Source of the DNA: Thermoplasmata archaeon
GTDB taxonomy: Archaea; Thermoplasmatota; Thermoplasmata; Thermoplasmatales; Thermoplasmataceae
Direction of reading: 5' to 3'
NCBI GenBank assembly: GCA_021799755.1
Contig: JAJYZU010000016.1
Location: 1 to 14,444, forward strand
DNA: 14,444 nucleotides
Part shown: positions 1-7,028 of the stretch, piece after piece
How positions within the stretch are numbered: position 1 is the stretch's first letter
Layout: each line of letters begins with the position of its first letter
Translations under genes and position numbers: made by a program
The notes under the pieces: model-generated
What the model saw: the letters and a program-made list of their open reading frames with translations, nothing else
Told to the model about the DNA's origin: nothing
Databases searched by the model: none

Positions 1-36
1 GAATCTCAAGGATATTGCTGGATGGTGCCTGAATGA
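1..36 (+). CDS. Probable 3' end of an upstream gene, frame undecided
   Basis: Two open plus-strand frames end next to the tyrA start. One stops with TGA at 30-32, directly before the ATG at 33 (tail ISRILLDGA). The other stops with TGA at 34-36, giving a four-base ATGA overlap (tail ending WMVPE). Either would couple an upstream gene to tyrA, as expected in an aromatic operon. Too little is present to identify the product or choose the frame. A GGTG at 24-27 lies five bases before the tyrA ATG and is a plausible ribosome site. Confidence 0.3.
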   Translation, partial: ESQGYCWMVPE

Positions 37-716
37 GGATCATAATAATTGGTTCGAGGGGAAGGCTTGGAAGCGTCCTGTCATCCATGTTCACCTCTGC
101 AGGCCATATTGTTGTCGGGATAGACATTTTCAACGCAGGCATCCTTGATCAGGAAATCCGGGATGCTGACATCGCTCTCCTGGCAGTTCCCATTGCCGAA
201 AGCATCGGGTTATTGAAAAAATACACGCCAGTATGCCCCATCATTGAAACATCCTCCGTGAAGAGGCCATTCAAGGAGTTCCGGAATGGGGTAATCAGCA
301 TTCATCCTCTCTTCGGGCCGCTTTCCGTGGATGAGGAGGGCATGAACAATATTGCTTTCATCAGGGACATTTCACCTGCAGGATCAATCGAGATCGTGAG
401 ATCCCTGTTCCCGGACTTCAACATAATTTCCATGACCGCGGAGGATCACGATCAGCTGGCCATCCAGCTGCAGGTCATACCGTACATAATATCTATCCTC
501 TCATCAAGGATGATGGCTGACACCGATGTCTCCACGCACTCAAGGAACGCTCTCGCATCTCTTGCCAGGGTTTCCGGGGCTCAGAACGGCGAGGTGCTGA
601 AAGATACCATACGTCTCAACCCGTTCTCCAAAATCGCGTTCACACGCATCCTTGAGACGCTCAATGAAATCGGGGGTGAATATATTGATAGTTGTCCCAC
701 ACAGCAGGCATCTTGA
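33..716 (+). CDS. tyrA: Prephenate dehydrogenase (TyrA family)
   Basis: The product oxidatively decarboxylates prephenate (or arogenate) with NAD(P)+ in the tyrosine branch of the cytoplasmic aromatic pathway. The 227-aa protein opens with a Rossmann beta strand and a GSRGRLG dinucleotide loop (residues 7-13). It then has the family motifs ETSSVKRPF (72-80) and HPLFGP (91-96), and a helical C-terminal part with EDHD (137-140), where the family has a conserved His. At 227 aa it is shorter than many bacterial TyrA proteins, which have about 280 residues plus extra domains; no chorismate mutase or ACT domain is fused. The ATG at 33 follows a GGTG and abuts the end of an upstream frame. The 3' end overlaps the DAHP synthase gene. 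Family assignment is firm; prephenate versus arogenate cannot be decided from sequence. Confidence 0.87.
   Translation: MRIIIIGSRGRLGSVLSSMFTSAGHIVVGIDIFNAGILDQEIRDADIALLAVPIAESIGLLKKYTPVCPIIETSSVKRPFKEFRNGVISIHPLFGPLSVDEEGMNNIAFIRDISPAGSIEIVRSLFPDFNIISMTAEDHDQLAIQLQVIPYIISILSSRMMADTDVSTHSRNALASLARVSGAQNGEVLKDTIRLNPFSKIAFTRILETLNEIGGEYIDSCPTQQAS
672..679 (+). promoter_or_regulatory. Ribosome binding site deciding the DAHP synthase start
   Basis: GGGGGTGA lies inside the end of tyrA and is followed after five bases by TTG at 685. This is the GGTGA type complementary to the archaeal 16S 3' end. It favours TTG 685 over the upstream in-frame TTG 652, ATG 664 and GTG 676, none of which has a comparable site. 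Confidence 0.6.
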
Positions 717-1656
717 GGGAAGGCTCAGGGATGCGATGATGGATTCCACCTCCACCTTCAGGGAGCTGTCACTATACGGAAAGCGCGTATTCGTGGTCGA
801 TCCGTTCCCAAAAGATGGCATGGTGATTGCTCCGGGAGAGGCAATGCTGATTGACGGAGGGCTGCATTCGAGGGGCCTGAAGCCGGAGGGGACGATTGTC
901 GACGTGAACGGAATACAGATCGGGGGAAAGCGCCTGGTGATAGCAGCCGGCCCATGTGCGGTCGAGTCTGAGGAACAGGTAATGACCGTGGCAGAAAACG
1001 TGAAGGATCTTGGTGCAGACATGCTGCGCGGAGGAGCATTCAAGCCGAGAACCTCGCCGTATTCCTTTCAGGGTCTGGGCGCAGAAGGATTAAGGCTGCT
1101 CAGGAAAGCTTCCGACGCAACGGGGTTGCCGGTGGTATCAGAGATAATGGATCTGGCTGACTACCCCATGTTTGAGCGGAACGTTGACATGCTGCAGGTC
1201 GGATCGAGGAATTCGCAGAACTTCTCAATGTTGAGGAACCTTGGCAGGACCGAAAGGCCAATCCTCCTGAAGAACGGCATGGGAAACACAGTCTCGGAAT
1301 GGCTGAATTCCGCCGAGTACCTGCTATCAGGAGGAAACGGAAATGTTGTCATGTGCTACAGGGGAACCAGGGGCTTTGAGGACGGGACCAGATTCACCAT
1401 GGACAGTGGAGTCATTCCGGTAATGAGGAAGAGGACGCACCTGCCTATATGCGCCGATCCCAGCCATCCCGCCGGGAACAGGGCATACGTGGAGTCAATG
1501 GCACTGGCAGCCGTCGCATCCGGGGCGGACATGATCGAGATTGAAGTCCACAATGATCCTGACAACGCTCTTTCAGATTCCTCACAGCAGCTGACCTTCG
1601 AGGAATTCTCAAGGCTTTCAAGGAATGCGAGGAAATTGAGCGAATTTCTGAGATAA
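685..1656 (+). CDS. aroF: 3-deoxy-7-phosphoheptulonate (DAHP) synthase, type I-beta
   Basis: The enzyme condenses phosphoenolpyruvate with erythrose 4-phosphate, the first committed step of the shikimate pathway. From TTG 685 it has 323 aa. A short N-terminal ferredoxin-like regulatory domain starts (M)IVVPHSRH, like the MIVV start of the Thermotoga enzyme. A TIM barrel follows with GPCAVES, RGGAFKPRTSPYSFQG, QVGSRNSQNF, DPSHP and NALSD. By family knowledge the metal ligands are the Cys of GPCAVE, the His of DPSHP, the Glu of IEIEVH and the Asp of ALSD; all four are present. The N-terminal domain suggests feedback control by aromatic amino acids (inference). It overlaps tyrA by 32 bases, implying translational coupling. 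The frame also extends upstream to 652, but the GGGGGTGA site and the homology favour 685. Confidence 0.9.
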   Translation: MIVVPHSRHLEGRLRDAMMDSTSTFRELSLYGKRVFVVDPFPKDGMVIAPGEAMLIDGGLHSRGLKPEGTIVDVNGIQIGGKRLVIAAGPCAVESEEQVMTVAENVKDLGADMLRGGAFKPRTSPYSFQGLGAEGLRLLRKASDATGLPVVSEIMDLADYPMFERNVDMLQVGSRNSQNFSMLRNLGRTERPILLKNGMGNTVSEWLNSAEYLLSGGNGNVVMCYRGTRGFEDGTRFTMDSGVIPVMRKRTHLPICADPSHPAGNRAYVESMALAAVASGADMIEIEVHNDPDNALSDSSQQLTFEEFSRLSRNARKLSEFLR

Positions 1657-1657
1657 C

Positions 1658-1670
1658 AAATATATTTATT
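1658..1670 (+). promoter_or_regulatory. TATA promoter for the MFS transporter gene
   Basis: AAATATATTTATT is centred about 30 bases before the TTG at 1694, consistent with a leaderless transcript. A second A/T block, CTATATATT at 1674-1682, is closer and would place initiation inside the frame. No ribosome site precedes the TTG. Confidence 0.45.
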
Positions 1671-1693
1671 TCCCTATATATTACCGCCATAAC

Positions 1694-2920
1694 TTGCCTA
1701 AGTCCTATTTTCCTTCGTTGAGTAAGGGTGGAGTCTTTTCGAACCGATATGTGAAAGCCATATCTGCAGCCCAGCTTATCAGGGTGCTCGGGCGTTCCCA
1801 GGCGTGGATATTCATCCCTCTTTATCTTTCAGTTGTCAGGCATGTCCCCTATCCGGTTGTCGGTTTCCTGTTTTTCATCACCGCGATAATATCACTCCCA
1901 TTTTCCATTTATGGTGGGAACCTCATAGACAGGTTCGGCAGGAGGAAGCTGGCACTCATAACTCCGCCGCTGATAATGCTGATCTTCATCGTGATCTCCA
2001 CCCTGATCTTCCTGGGATCGTACATCTATGTCATCTATGTAGCATTCGTAATGGTCGAGCCGCTGATGAGCATTCAAGGAATACTGGACAACGTCATAAT
2101 CACTGACACCGTGAAGGAGTCAGACCGGACGGATGCATTCGGGGTGGTCAGGATAATGGCAAACATAGGCTTCTCCGCTGGGCCTGCAATAGGAGGCTTC
2201 CTGTCGTACCTGAACTACGGCTATGTATTCCTCTTCCCTGCGGTGTCAACTGCTGTTGAATGGATCATATACGCTCTTTATGTCCAGGAGACGCCGCACA
2301 TGACGAGCCTGTCATCCTCCGGTTTTTCATTCCCGAGGAAGGACACCAAGTTCATCATAATCAGCCTGCTTATCGGGTCAATATTCTTCGTGGCCGGACA
2401 GTGGGGCACAACCCTTACGCTCTTCTGGAGCAGGGTCGACTTCATAACCAACAGGGCCATAGGGATACTATATACAGTCAACGGGTTTGCAGTTGTATTC
2501 CTGCAGATGCCCACCAATGTACTGTTTCAAAGGGTCAGGGACAGCACCAGGATAGCAATAGGCGGCCTTATCTATTCCTTTTCATTCCTCGCCCTTGCAT
2601 TCTTTTCCGGCATTGTTTTCCTGGTCATTGACGTAGTAGCTATCACGATGGGCGAGAACGTGATTTCCCCAGTGATATACAGCATTATCGGCAAGATGTC
2701 CCCGCCAGACAAGCGCGGACAGTACTTCGGAGCCGCGCAGCTTGTCATAGGGCTGGTTCAGCCAATAGCGCCGCTCGTCGGAACTGTCATGCTGTCATAC
2801 TTCTATTCCGATCCAGTCCTGATGTGGGGGCCATTAGCGCTGCTGGGAATAGTGCTTTCATACATCGTCTACCTGTATGCGGGCAGGATCCTGCGGACTC
2901 TTCCGGAGAGCAGTTCCTGA
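1694..2920 (+). CDS. Major facilitator superfamily transporter
   Basis: This is a 408-aa integral membrane protein with about twelve hydrophobic segments in two halves of six and a short charged link near residue 210. The loop after the second segment, GGNLIDRFGRRK (residues 74-85), is the MFS motif A (G-x-L-x-D-R-x-G-R-R/K) and is the main evidence. It should be a proton-coupled or facilitated transporter of a small solute; the substrate cannot be told. The start is a TTG with no ribosome site but a TATA box about 30 bases upstream, so it is probably a separate transcription unit and its place after aromatic genes need not mean aromatic transport. TTG 1718 or GTG 1751 are alternative starts. 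The stop at 2918-2920 almost touches the end of the convergent gene at 2924. Confidence 0.85.
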   Translation: MPKSYFPSLSKGGVFSNRYVKAISAAQLIRVLGRSQAWIFIPLYLSVVRHVPYPVVGFLFFITAIISLPFSIYGGNLIDRFGRRKLALITPPLIMLIFIVISTLIFLGSYIYVIYVAFVMVEPLMSIQGILDNVIITDTVKESDRTDAFGVVRIMANIGFSAGPAIGGFLSYLNYGYVFLFPAVSTAVEWIIYALYVQETPHMTSLSSSGFSFPRKDTKFIIISLLIGSIFFVAGQWGTTLTLFWSRVDFITNRAIGILYTVNGFAVVFLQMPTNVLFQRVRDSTRIAIGGLIYSFSFLALAFFSGIVFLVIDVVAITMGENVISPVIYSIIGKMSPPDKRGQYFGAAQLVIGLVQPIAPLVGTVMLSYFYSDPVLMWGPLALLGIVLSYIVYLYAGRILRTLPESSS

Positions 2921-2923
2921 ATT

Positions 2924-3595
2924 TCAGCCCTGCTTGTTCTCATATTCCACAATCGCCGCTGATCCCAGTATGACCTCAACCAGGATCGCCAGCCCTGAAA
3001 TCACCGGTATCACTGAAACGATAATCACCAGGGCAAAGAAGATCCCGGTGATTGACTCACTGTCATACATCTTCTGGAGCGAGTCAGCTCCTCTGGAGAG
3101 GGCATCATAGAATGTCCTTCCCGTGAGTGAGCTGATCATCAGGGCGTAGGCTGAGTAGGCTATCCAGAGATTGGACAGTGATTCCCCAAATAGAGGTATG
3201 AAGTTGATGGCAGTCCCGATAATGGCCATGAAAACCATTATCCCTGCGTACTTGCTGATAGATCCGAGTGCCCCCCTGAAGGATGACTCCAGCCCAAACC
3301 GGTACCCCCTGCTGCGGATTGAGACGGCATCAGACTGCCATATCACTCCAAATGCCTCAATAAGTATCACGACGAACAATATTGCAGAATCGAGAATAAT
3401 GGCTCCCAATGGAAGCAGGAGCAGGTTATTGCCGATTGCGAACATGCCGTTGAAGGCAAATGCAGATGCCACGACACCTGCGATGGCCTCAAGGATCACG
3501 GCCACAATGAAGCTTATAAGGAAGGGGAAAACCAGCATGAAATCCGATATCAGCAGTTGCATGCCATGGGTCAGTGAGTAGTCTTTCTGCGTCAT
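2924..3595 (-). CDS. Multi-pass membrane protein, function unknown
   Basis: The product of about 223 aa has five or six hydrophobic helices. A conspicuous cytosolic-type loop, SIRSRGYRFGLESSFRGALG, lies between the third and fourth. Amphipathic N-terminal residues, then long Val/Ile/Ala-rich segments, suggest a polytopic membrane protein without recognisable catalytic residues. I do not recognise the family. The ATG at 3595 is chosen because a TATA-like GGTAAAAATA lies about 30 bases upstream. An in-frame GTG at 3601 is possible, but GGTG there could equally be a ribosome site for the ATG. It converges on the MFS gene with only three bases between them. Confidence 0.65.
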   Translation of the reverse strand: MTQKDYSLTHGMQLLISDFMLVFPFLISFIVAVILEAIAGVVASAFAFNGMFAIGNNLLLLPLGAIILDSAILFVVILIEAFGVIWQSDAVSIRSRGYRFGLESSFRGALGSISKYAGIMVFMAIIGTAINFIPLFGESLSNLWIAYSAYALMISSLTGRTFYDALSRGADSLQKMYDSESITGIFFALVIIVSVIPVISGLAILVEVILGSAAIVEYENKQG

Positions 3596-3620
3596 AAACA
3601 CCGGTTTCCTGTAACCCAGC

Positions 3621-3630
3621 TATTTTTACC
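3621..3630 (-). promoter_or_regulatory. TATA-like promoter of the 2924-3595 membrane protein gene
   Basis: On the minus strand GGTAAAAATA is centred about 30 bases before the ATG at 3595. This fits the spacing of the other leaderless promoters in the window. Confidence 0.4.
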
Positions 3631-3656
3631 GGGAATATCTAGATTGCGCACCGACA

Positions 3657-4229
3657 TCAAATCCTGTTCATGCGCGAGAATACAATGGTGAGCATCACCC
3701 ACAGTGATATTGCGCAGGTACCGAACATTTCAAGCTCAGCTGATGATGGCCATTTGACTGCGTAGGCGAAGAATGTGGCAGATACAGCAATGACAACGGA
3801 ATATGCCCCGATTATTCTCTTCTGCAGGAGAGCCCCGGATCCCCAGATTAGGATGGCAATATCCGCCTGGATGAAGAACCACACAGAGACGAAATCATGC
3901 GGATATGTGCCGCCATGGTAGATCCCTACCAGCGCAAGAAACATTGCCGCGACAATGAAGAATGACGTACCCACTGTCTGGATTTCATTCCGTGAATAAA
4001 GGATCAGGCCGGAGGCGTACAGCACAATCAGGATGGCAGTGAACATAAGGCCGACATTATATATCCAGGGGTCGGTGGCACCCGGCGATCCCAGTGCGCT
4101 AAGGGCACCTGTATAGAAATCAAACCACGGGTTGATAAGCCACGCGGCGGATATCCAAAGGAAAATGGATGCAAGTGCTGCCACGCCGAACAGTATCAGT
4201 CTGCCTCTCGCGGTTTCCGTAACAGGCAT
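3657..4229 (-). CDS. DUF998-type membrane protein
   Basis: This 190-aa protein has about six transmembrane helices. The stretch ALSALGSPGATDPWIYNVGL (residues 42-61), a small-residue turn followed by P-W-I-Y-N-x-G-L, is the signature I associate with archaeal DUF998 membrane proteins. A second conserved-looking loop is GIYHGGTYPHDFVS. Function is unknown; the family has no established reaction. The ATG at 4229 has a good TATA box (AAATTTATAT) centred 26-27 bases upstream and no ribosome site, so the transcript is probably leaderless. About 60 bases separate it from the next minus-strand gene, which has its own promoter. Confidence 0.7.
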   Translation of the reverse strand: MPVTETARGRLILFGVAALASIFLWISAAWLINPWFDFYTGALSALGSPGATDPWIYNVGLMFTAILIVLYASGLILYSRNEIQTVGTSFFIVAAMFLALVGIYHGGTYPHDFVSVWFFIQADIAILIWGSGALLQKRIIGAYSVVIAVSATFFAYAVKWPSSAELEMFGTCAISLWVMLTIVFSRMNRI

Positions 4230-4250
4230 GAAAATACAACAGTCTGGAGG

Positions 4251-4260
4251 ATATAAATTT
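4251..4260 (-). promoter_or_regulatory. TATA box of the DUF998 gene
   Basis: Minus-strand AAATTTATAT is centred about 26.5 bases from the A of the ATG at 4229. This is the expected distance for initiation at the start codon itself. Confidence 0.55.
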
Positions 4261-4348
4261 CGTGGGATTCAATACGACGGATTGGTATTTCCAAGGCTGC
4301 ATTGTGCCTTTCTCTCATTGTCCATGGCTATCATAGCCTGGCGAGCTT

Positions 4349-4362
4349 TGGGACAAAATTAT
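4349..4362 (+). repeat. Left terminal inverted repeat
   Basis: TGGGACAAAATTAT is the exact reverse complement of 5826-5839. The match stops at once on both sides. Confidence 0.85.
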
Positions 4363-4363
4363 C

Positions 4364-4660
4364 TTACTGAACTCCCGTGCTAACATAGCTTCCGGAGACC
4401 TTTGTTATGGTTCCTGCATAGTATTCTGCTTTATACATGGCCAGATATGAGAGCACTTTCTCCAGATCAGAATCCTGTATTATTATGACTCCCCTTATGA
4501 ATTTCCTGAATGGGATATCTTCCATTATCCCCTTTCTGTGGAATTCATATCTTCCACTCCAGGATTTTGAGTCCTGCCCATAGAGTCCCCTTACAAATTT
4601 GTTAAGGGTGTTTGTGTCTGTTTCCGTTGGGAGCCTGAAAGCCACTATGAGTGATTCCAT
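4364..4660 (-). CDS. Conserved small protein carried inside the insertion sequence
   Basis: The 98-aa soluble protein begins MESLIVAFRLPTE. It has a basic/aromatic middle (WSGRYEFHRKGIMEDIPFRK, about residues 34-53), then a strand-helix-strand end (FIRGVIIIQDSDLEKVLSYL). The pattern resembles small archaeal proteins of unknown function with an RYxxxRKGxxxxIPxRKxIRGVIII core that I recall, but I cannot name a family. The gene is intact and lies wholly inside the inverted repeats, reading away from the transposase. It could be an accessory transposition or regulatory protein, or a passenger; this is inference. The ATG at 4660 is 28 bases from a TATA box shared with the transposase gene, with no ribosome site. 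Confidence 0.7.
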   Translation of the reverse strand: MESLIVAFRLPTETDTNTLNKFVRGLYGQDSKSWSGRYEFHRKGIMEDIPFRKFIRGVIIIQDSDLEKVLSYLAMYKAEYYAGTITKVSGSYVSTGVQ

Positions 4661-4663
4661 TAT

Positions 4664-4692
4664 GTATAGTAGATATACACAATGTATTTAAA
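4664..4692. promoter_or_regulatory. Bidirectional TATA box and possible operator
   Basis: TATTTAAA (4685-4692) reads TTTAAATA on the other strand. Its centre is 24.5 bases from the plus-strand ATG 4713 and 28.5 bases from the minus-strand ATG 4660, so one TATA element can serve both leaderless genes. Beside it, GTATA-GTAGA-TATAC (4664-4678) has inverted five-base arms and would lie between the TATA box and the 98-aa gene, a plausible repressor site. Function is inferred. Confidence 0.5.
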
Positions 4693-4712
4693 CCTGTCCG
4701 TTATATACATCC

Positions 4713-5829
4713 ATGGCCAGGAAGACTGCCGAAGATCTGATCAATCTTGTTAAATCCGTAAGGGACAAATCTTTCCCGCACGAGGGGAGGGAGGAGAAGG
4801 ACAGGAACTGGCATGAGTACGATAGGGCACAGGTGAACGAGATCGCAGATGTCCTGAAAACCATAAGGGATGCTGTGGATCTTGCAGCATCCAGTATCCC
4901 GGAAAAGAAGAAAGGACCGGGAAGGCTACCCGTACCGTCCAGGATATTGTGAAGGTCATGCTCATGCAGGCATACGTCGGCATGCCAAACAGGGTTGCAC
5001 AGGGGTTCCTCCGTTTGTTCGGGGAGAAGCTTGGCACATCATCCGAATTCTCGTACAAGATCACCTATATAAGATCATAGAGCGCGGATACGATCCAGAA
5101 AGGATAAAAAAGATACTGGACGAAGTTCTGAAGATCACGAACGAAGCGGGAAATTCAGAAGAGAAGATATTCTCCACAGATGGCACCGGTGATCCAAGTA
5201 CCATGAAGGTCAATTACGAATCCAAGAGGAGCCAGCAGAGGATCGAGAAAGAGAAGAATAAAGGCATAAAAGAATCTGATGCTTTCCCTCACACCATAGG
5301 AAAGCGTGACTTCCAGTATTCTTCATTTTTAGTCGGAATTCATACCAAGATTATCTCCGGCTATTTCACCACTGATGATCACTCCATTGGAGAGCTGTCC
5401 ATGTTTCCGGACATAATGGCACAGACCGTATATCTGTGCCCACAGATATCCGTCATGCTTGGAGACGCATTATATTCCAATCGAAAGATCTGTTCCATCA
5501 TTGAAGAGTACGGAATAACACCGTATTTCCTTCCCAGGACAAATGCAACGTTACGTGCCAGAGGCGTAGAATCATGTAAGACGATGCTGTACCATTTCAT
5601 GGATGACACACAGGAATGGCTTGATCAGTATCACATGCGATCAATATCCGAATCCGTCAATTCAATGATGAAGAGAAAGATGACCGTCAAGATAAGGAAG
5701 AAACTGCCTTTGAGGAAGAATACGGAAGAGTCCCTGAAGATTAACATGCACAACTTAAGGCAGTACAGCTACCTGAGGCATACCAACCCGGATGTGATAA
5801 AAGATTACAGGGGACTGTACCTGGAATAA
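4713..5829 (+). pseudogene. DDE transposase, disrupted by two frame changes
   Basis: Three frames join into one transposase of about 365 residues. Frame A (4713 to about 4930, MARKTAEDLINLVKS...) gives the helical N-terminus ending KKKGPGR. Frame B (about 4930-5078) reads TVQDIVKVMLMQAYVG and on to EFSYK. Frame C (about 5077-5829) reads IERGYDPERI and the catalytic domain, with DDE candidates in STDGTGD, MLGDALYSNRK and RSISESVNSMMKRK. The first shift needs one base added (or two removed) near 4926-4940. The second is exactly a 14-base insertion at 5057-5077. Its ATG 4713 is leaderless. Downstream of the second lesion the frame is clean. Programmed frameshifting is unlikely because no slippery heptamer is visible and the second lesion is a duplication. 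Confidence 0.8.
5057..5077 (+). repeat. Short direct repeat marking a 14-bp insertion in the transposase
   Basis: AAGATCA occurs at 5057-5063 and 5071-5077 around CCTATAT. Removing one 14-base unit restores a continuous frame reading EFSYKIIERGYDPER across the join. The lesion is therefore a 14-bp gain by duplication or by insertion and excision. Confidence 0.75.
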
Positions 5830-5839
5830 TTTTGTCCCA
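5826..5839 (-). repeat. Right terminal inverted repeat
   Basis: ATAATTTTGTCCCA pairs perfectly with the left repeat at 4349-4362. It overlaps the last base pairs of the transposase stop codon region. Confidence 0.85.
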
Positions 5840-5845
5840 CCTATG

Positions 5846-6064
5846 TTAAGAGGGATACCGTTTTATAGGCATCAATGGAATGATGCTCTTTAACCTTTCC
5901 TTAATGGCCTCCTCTTTGTCGATGGATCAAAATGCGCGGTCATCCACCTATCCGCTGCTCTCCAGCACTATGGATAGTCCGGCCATTTCCCAACAGATTC
6001 CCTCAATCAAAGTCACGATGCTTTTCATCAGGGACACAAGCGAGGCCTATCTATTGAGCTTCAT
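5846..6064 (-). pseudogene. Decayed reading frame with three internal stops, product unknown
   Basis: One minus-strand frame from ATG 6064 reads MKLNR, stop (TAG), then ASLVSLMKSIVTLIEG and further to LESSG. It then has TAG, VDDRAF, TGA and SIDKEEAIKERLKSIIP, and ends ...KRYPS with TAA at 5846-5848. The last segment has the charge pattern of an amphipathic helix, which argues for former coding use rather than chance. The opposite strand is also open over this stretch (5880-6092), but its product is Ser-rich and looks like a shadow. The frame overlaps the extended end of the IS110 gene. I do not recognise the protein; it may be host sequence that received the IS110 element or part of that element's non-coding end. 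Confidence 0.3.
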
Positions 6065-6095
6065 TCCTGTAGTACGGTCTCTTCTCCTTTAGGAC

Positions 6096-7028
6096 TCAGA
6101 ATACGACCTTCATGAGCTTGTTGGCCGCCGCCACCAGTGCTTTCGATTTCTTCTTTCCCTTGGAAATGCGGCGGTAGAATTTCGACACACTGGAACCTGG
6201 ATCAAACCTCATGTGCACATGCAGGGACTCTGTGATGATCCACCTCAGGTATTTAGAACCCTGATACATTATGTGGCCATAATGGACCACATCCGCGGAT
6301 TGCCTGACAGAAGGTATCATGCCGGTATATGCAAGGAGCTTCGAGGAATCCGAGAATCTATTGGTGTCTCCAATCTCTGAATAAATCAATACAGCCGAGA
6401 ACAGCCCAATGCCGGGAATGGTCTGAAGGAGTTTTACGTCCTGTATGCCGGCATACTGAACAATCGACTGATCAATCTTGATCACCTCCCCCTCCATGCC
6501 GTTCAGAACGTTGAGATAGGAATCGATGCGTGGATTATGCAGGTTCCACAGGAAGACCTTTCCCCTCCTGGTGAACGGATCCACTTCATAATCCACATGC
6601 ATCCTCAACAACTCGTACCGGATGCAGTTCTTGTACGATCTCAGGGATTGCTTGATCTGAATCCTTGTCCTGACGATCCTGCGGATTTCCCTGATTTCCT
6701 TCGGTGAAACATATGATTCCGGTACCCAGTCATTCCTCAGGAGCTTGGCAAGGATCTCGGAATCCACATCATCGTTCTTCATCCTGGATTCTGCGATCAG
6801 CTTGATCTTCAGGGGATTCGCGAGGATCACGTCAAATCCCCTTGACTCAATGAAATCATACAGCGGTTCGTAGAAGCCTGTAGATTCCATTACAAACCTG
6901 TCTCCGGGAGAGAAGCTGTCCAGAAATTCTCCGAGCTTCTCGAAGCTGTTCTCTATGTCATCCTTTCTGACAATGCTGCCATCCTCATCCCGAGTGGTGC
7001 ATACAATACTTTTTGTCGAAATATCCAT
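6096..7028 (-). CDS. IS110-family transposase, shortened at the C-terminus
   Basis: This is a DEDD/serine recombinase-like transposase that moves a circular IS110 element, in known members guided by a bridge RNA. The N-terminal RuvC-like domain has D2 (MDISTKS), E49 (MESTGFYEPL) and the D86-x-x-D89 region (NDDVDSEILAKLL). The C-terminal Transposase_20 domain has a helix-hairpin-helix (TIPGIGLFSAVLI, about 203-215) and the presumed nucleophile S258 in YQGSKYLRW. The TGA at 6096-6098 stops the protein after KLMKVVF. Beyond it the same frame continues VLKEKRPYYRNEAQ to a TAG at 6051, which suggests a TGG-to-TGA change removing 15 residues. No terminal inverted repeats are seen, as usual for this family. 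Whether the shortened protein works is unknown. Confidence 0.88.
   Translation of the reverse strand: MDISTKSIVCTTRDEDGSIVRKDDIENSFEKLGEFLDSFSPGDRFVMESTGFYEPLYDFIESRGFDVILANPLKIKLIAESRMKNDDVDSEILAKLLRNDWVPESYVSPKEIREIRRIVRTRIQIKQSLRSYKNCIRYELLRMHVDYEVDPFTRRGKVFLWNLHNPRIDSYLNVLNGMEGEVIKIDQSIVQYAGIQDVKLLQTIPGIGLFSAVLIYSEIGDTNRFSDSSKLLAYTGMIPSVRQSADVVHYGHIMYQGSKYLRWIITESLHVHMRFDPGSSVSKFYRRISKGKKKSKALVAAANKLMKVVF

Larger units (their letters stand above)
4349..5839. mobile_element. Insertion sequence of 1491 bp with two divergent genes
   Basis: Perfect 14-bp inverted repeats TGGGACAAAATTAT (4349-4362) and ATAATTTTGTCCCA (5826-5839) bound a segment packed end to end with two genes read outward from the interior. 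One is a 98-aa minus-strand gene whose stop lies one base inside the left repeat. The other is a DDE transposase whose stop overlaps the right repeat. I see no convincing target-site duplication just outside the repeats (flanks ...CGAGCTT and CCTATGT...), so the insertion is old or the duplication is lost. The transposase is broken, so this copy is not autonomous. Which IS family it belongs to I cannot decide. Confidence 0.8.

Noticed and set aside
4899..4940. Programmed -1 frameshifting in the IS transposase, as used by many insertion sequences
   Set aside because: No slippery heptamer or following stem is visible, and a second lesion in the same gene is a plain 14-bp duplication, so decay explains both.
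5880..6092. Plus-strand 70-codon frame as a gene
   Set aside because: The product is Ser/Leu-rich without start signals and lies opposite the end of the IS110 gene and a more protein-like minus frame; it looks like a shadow.
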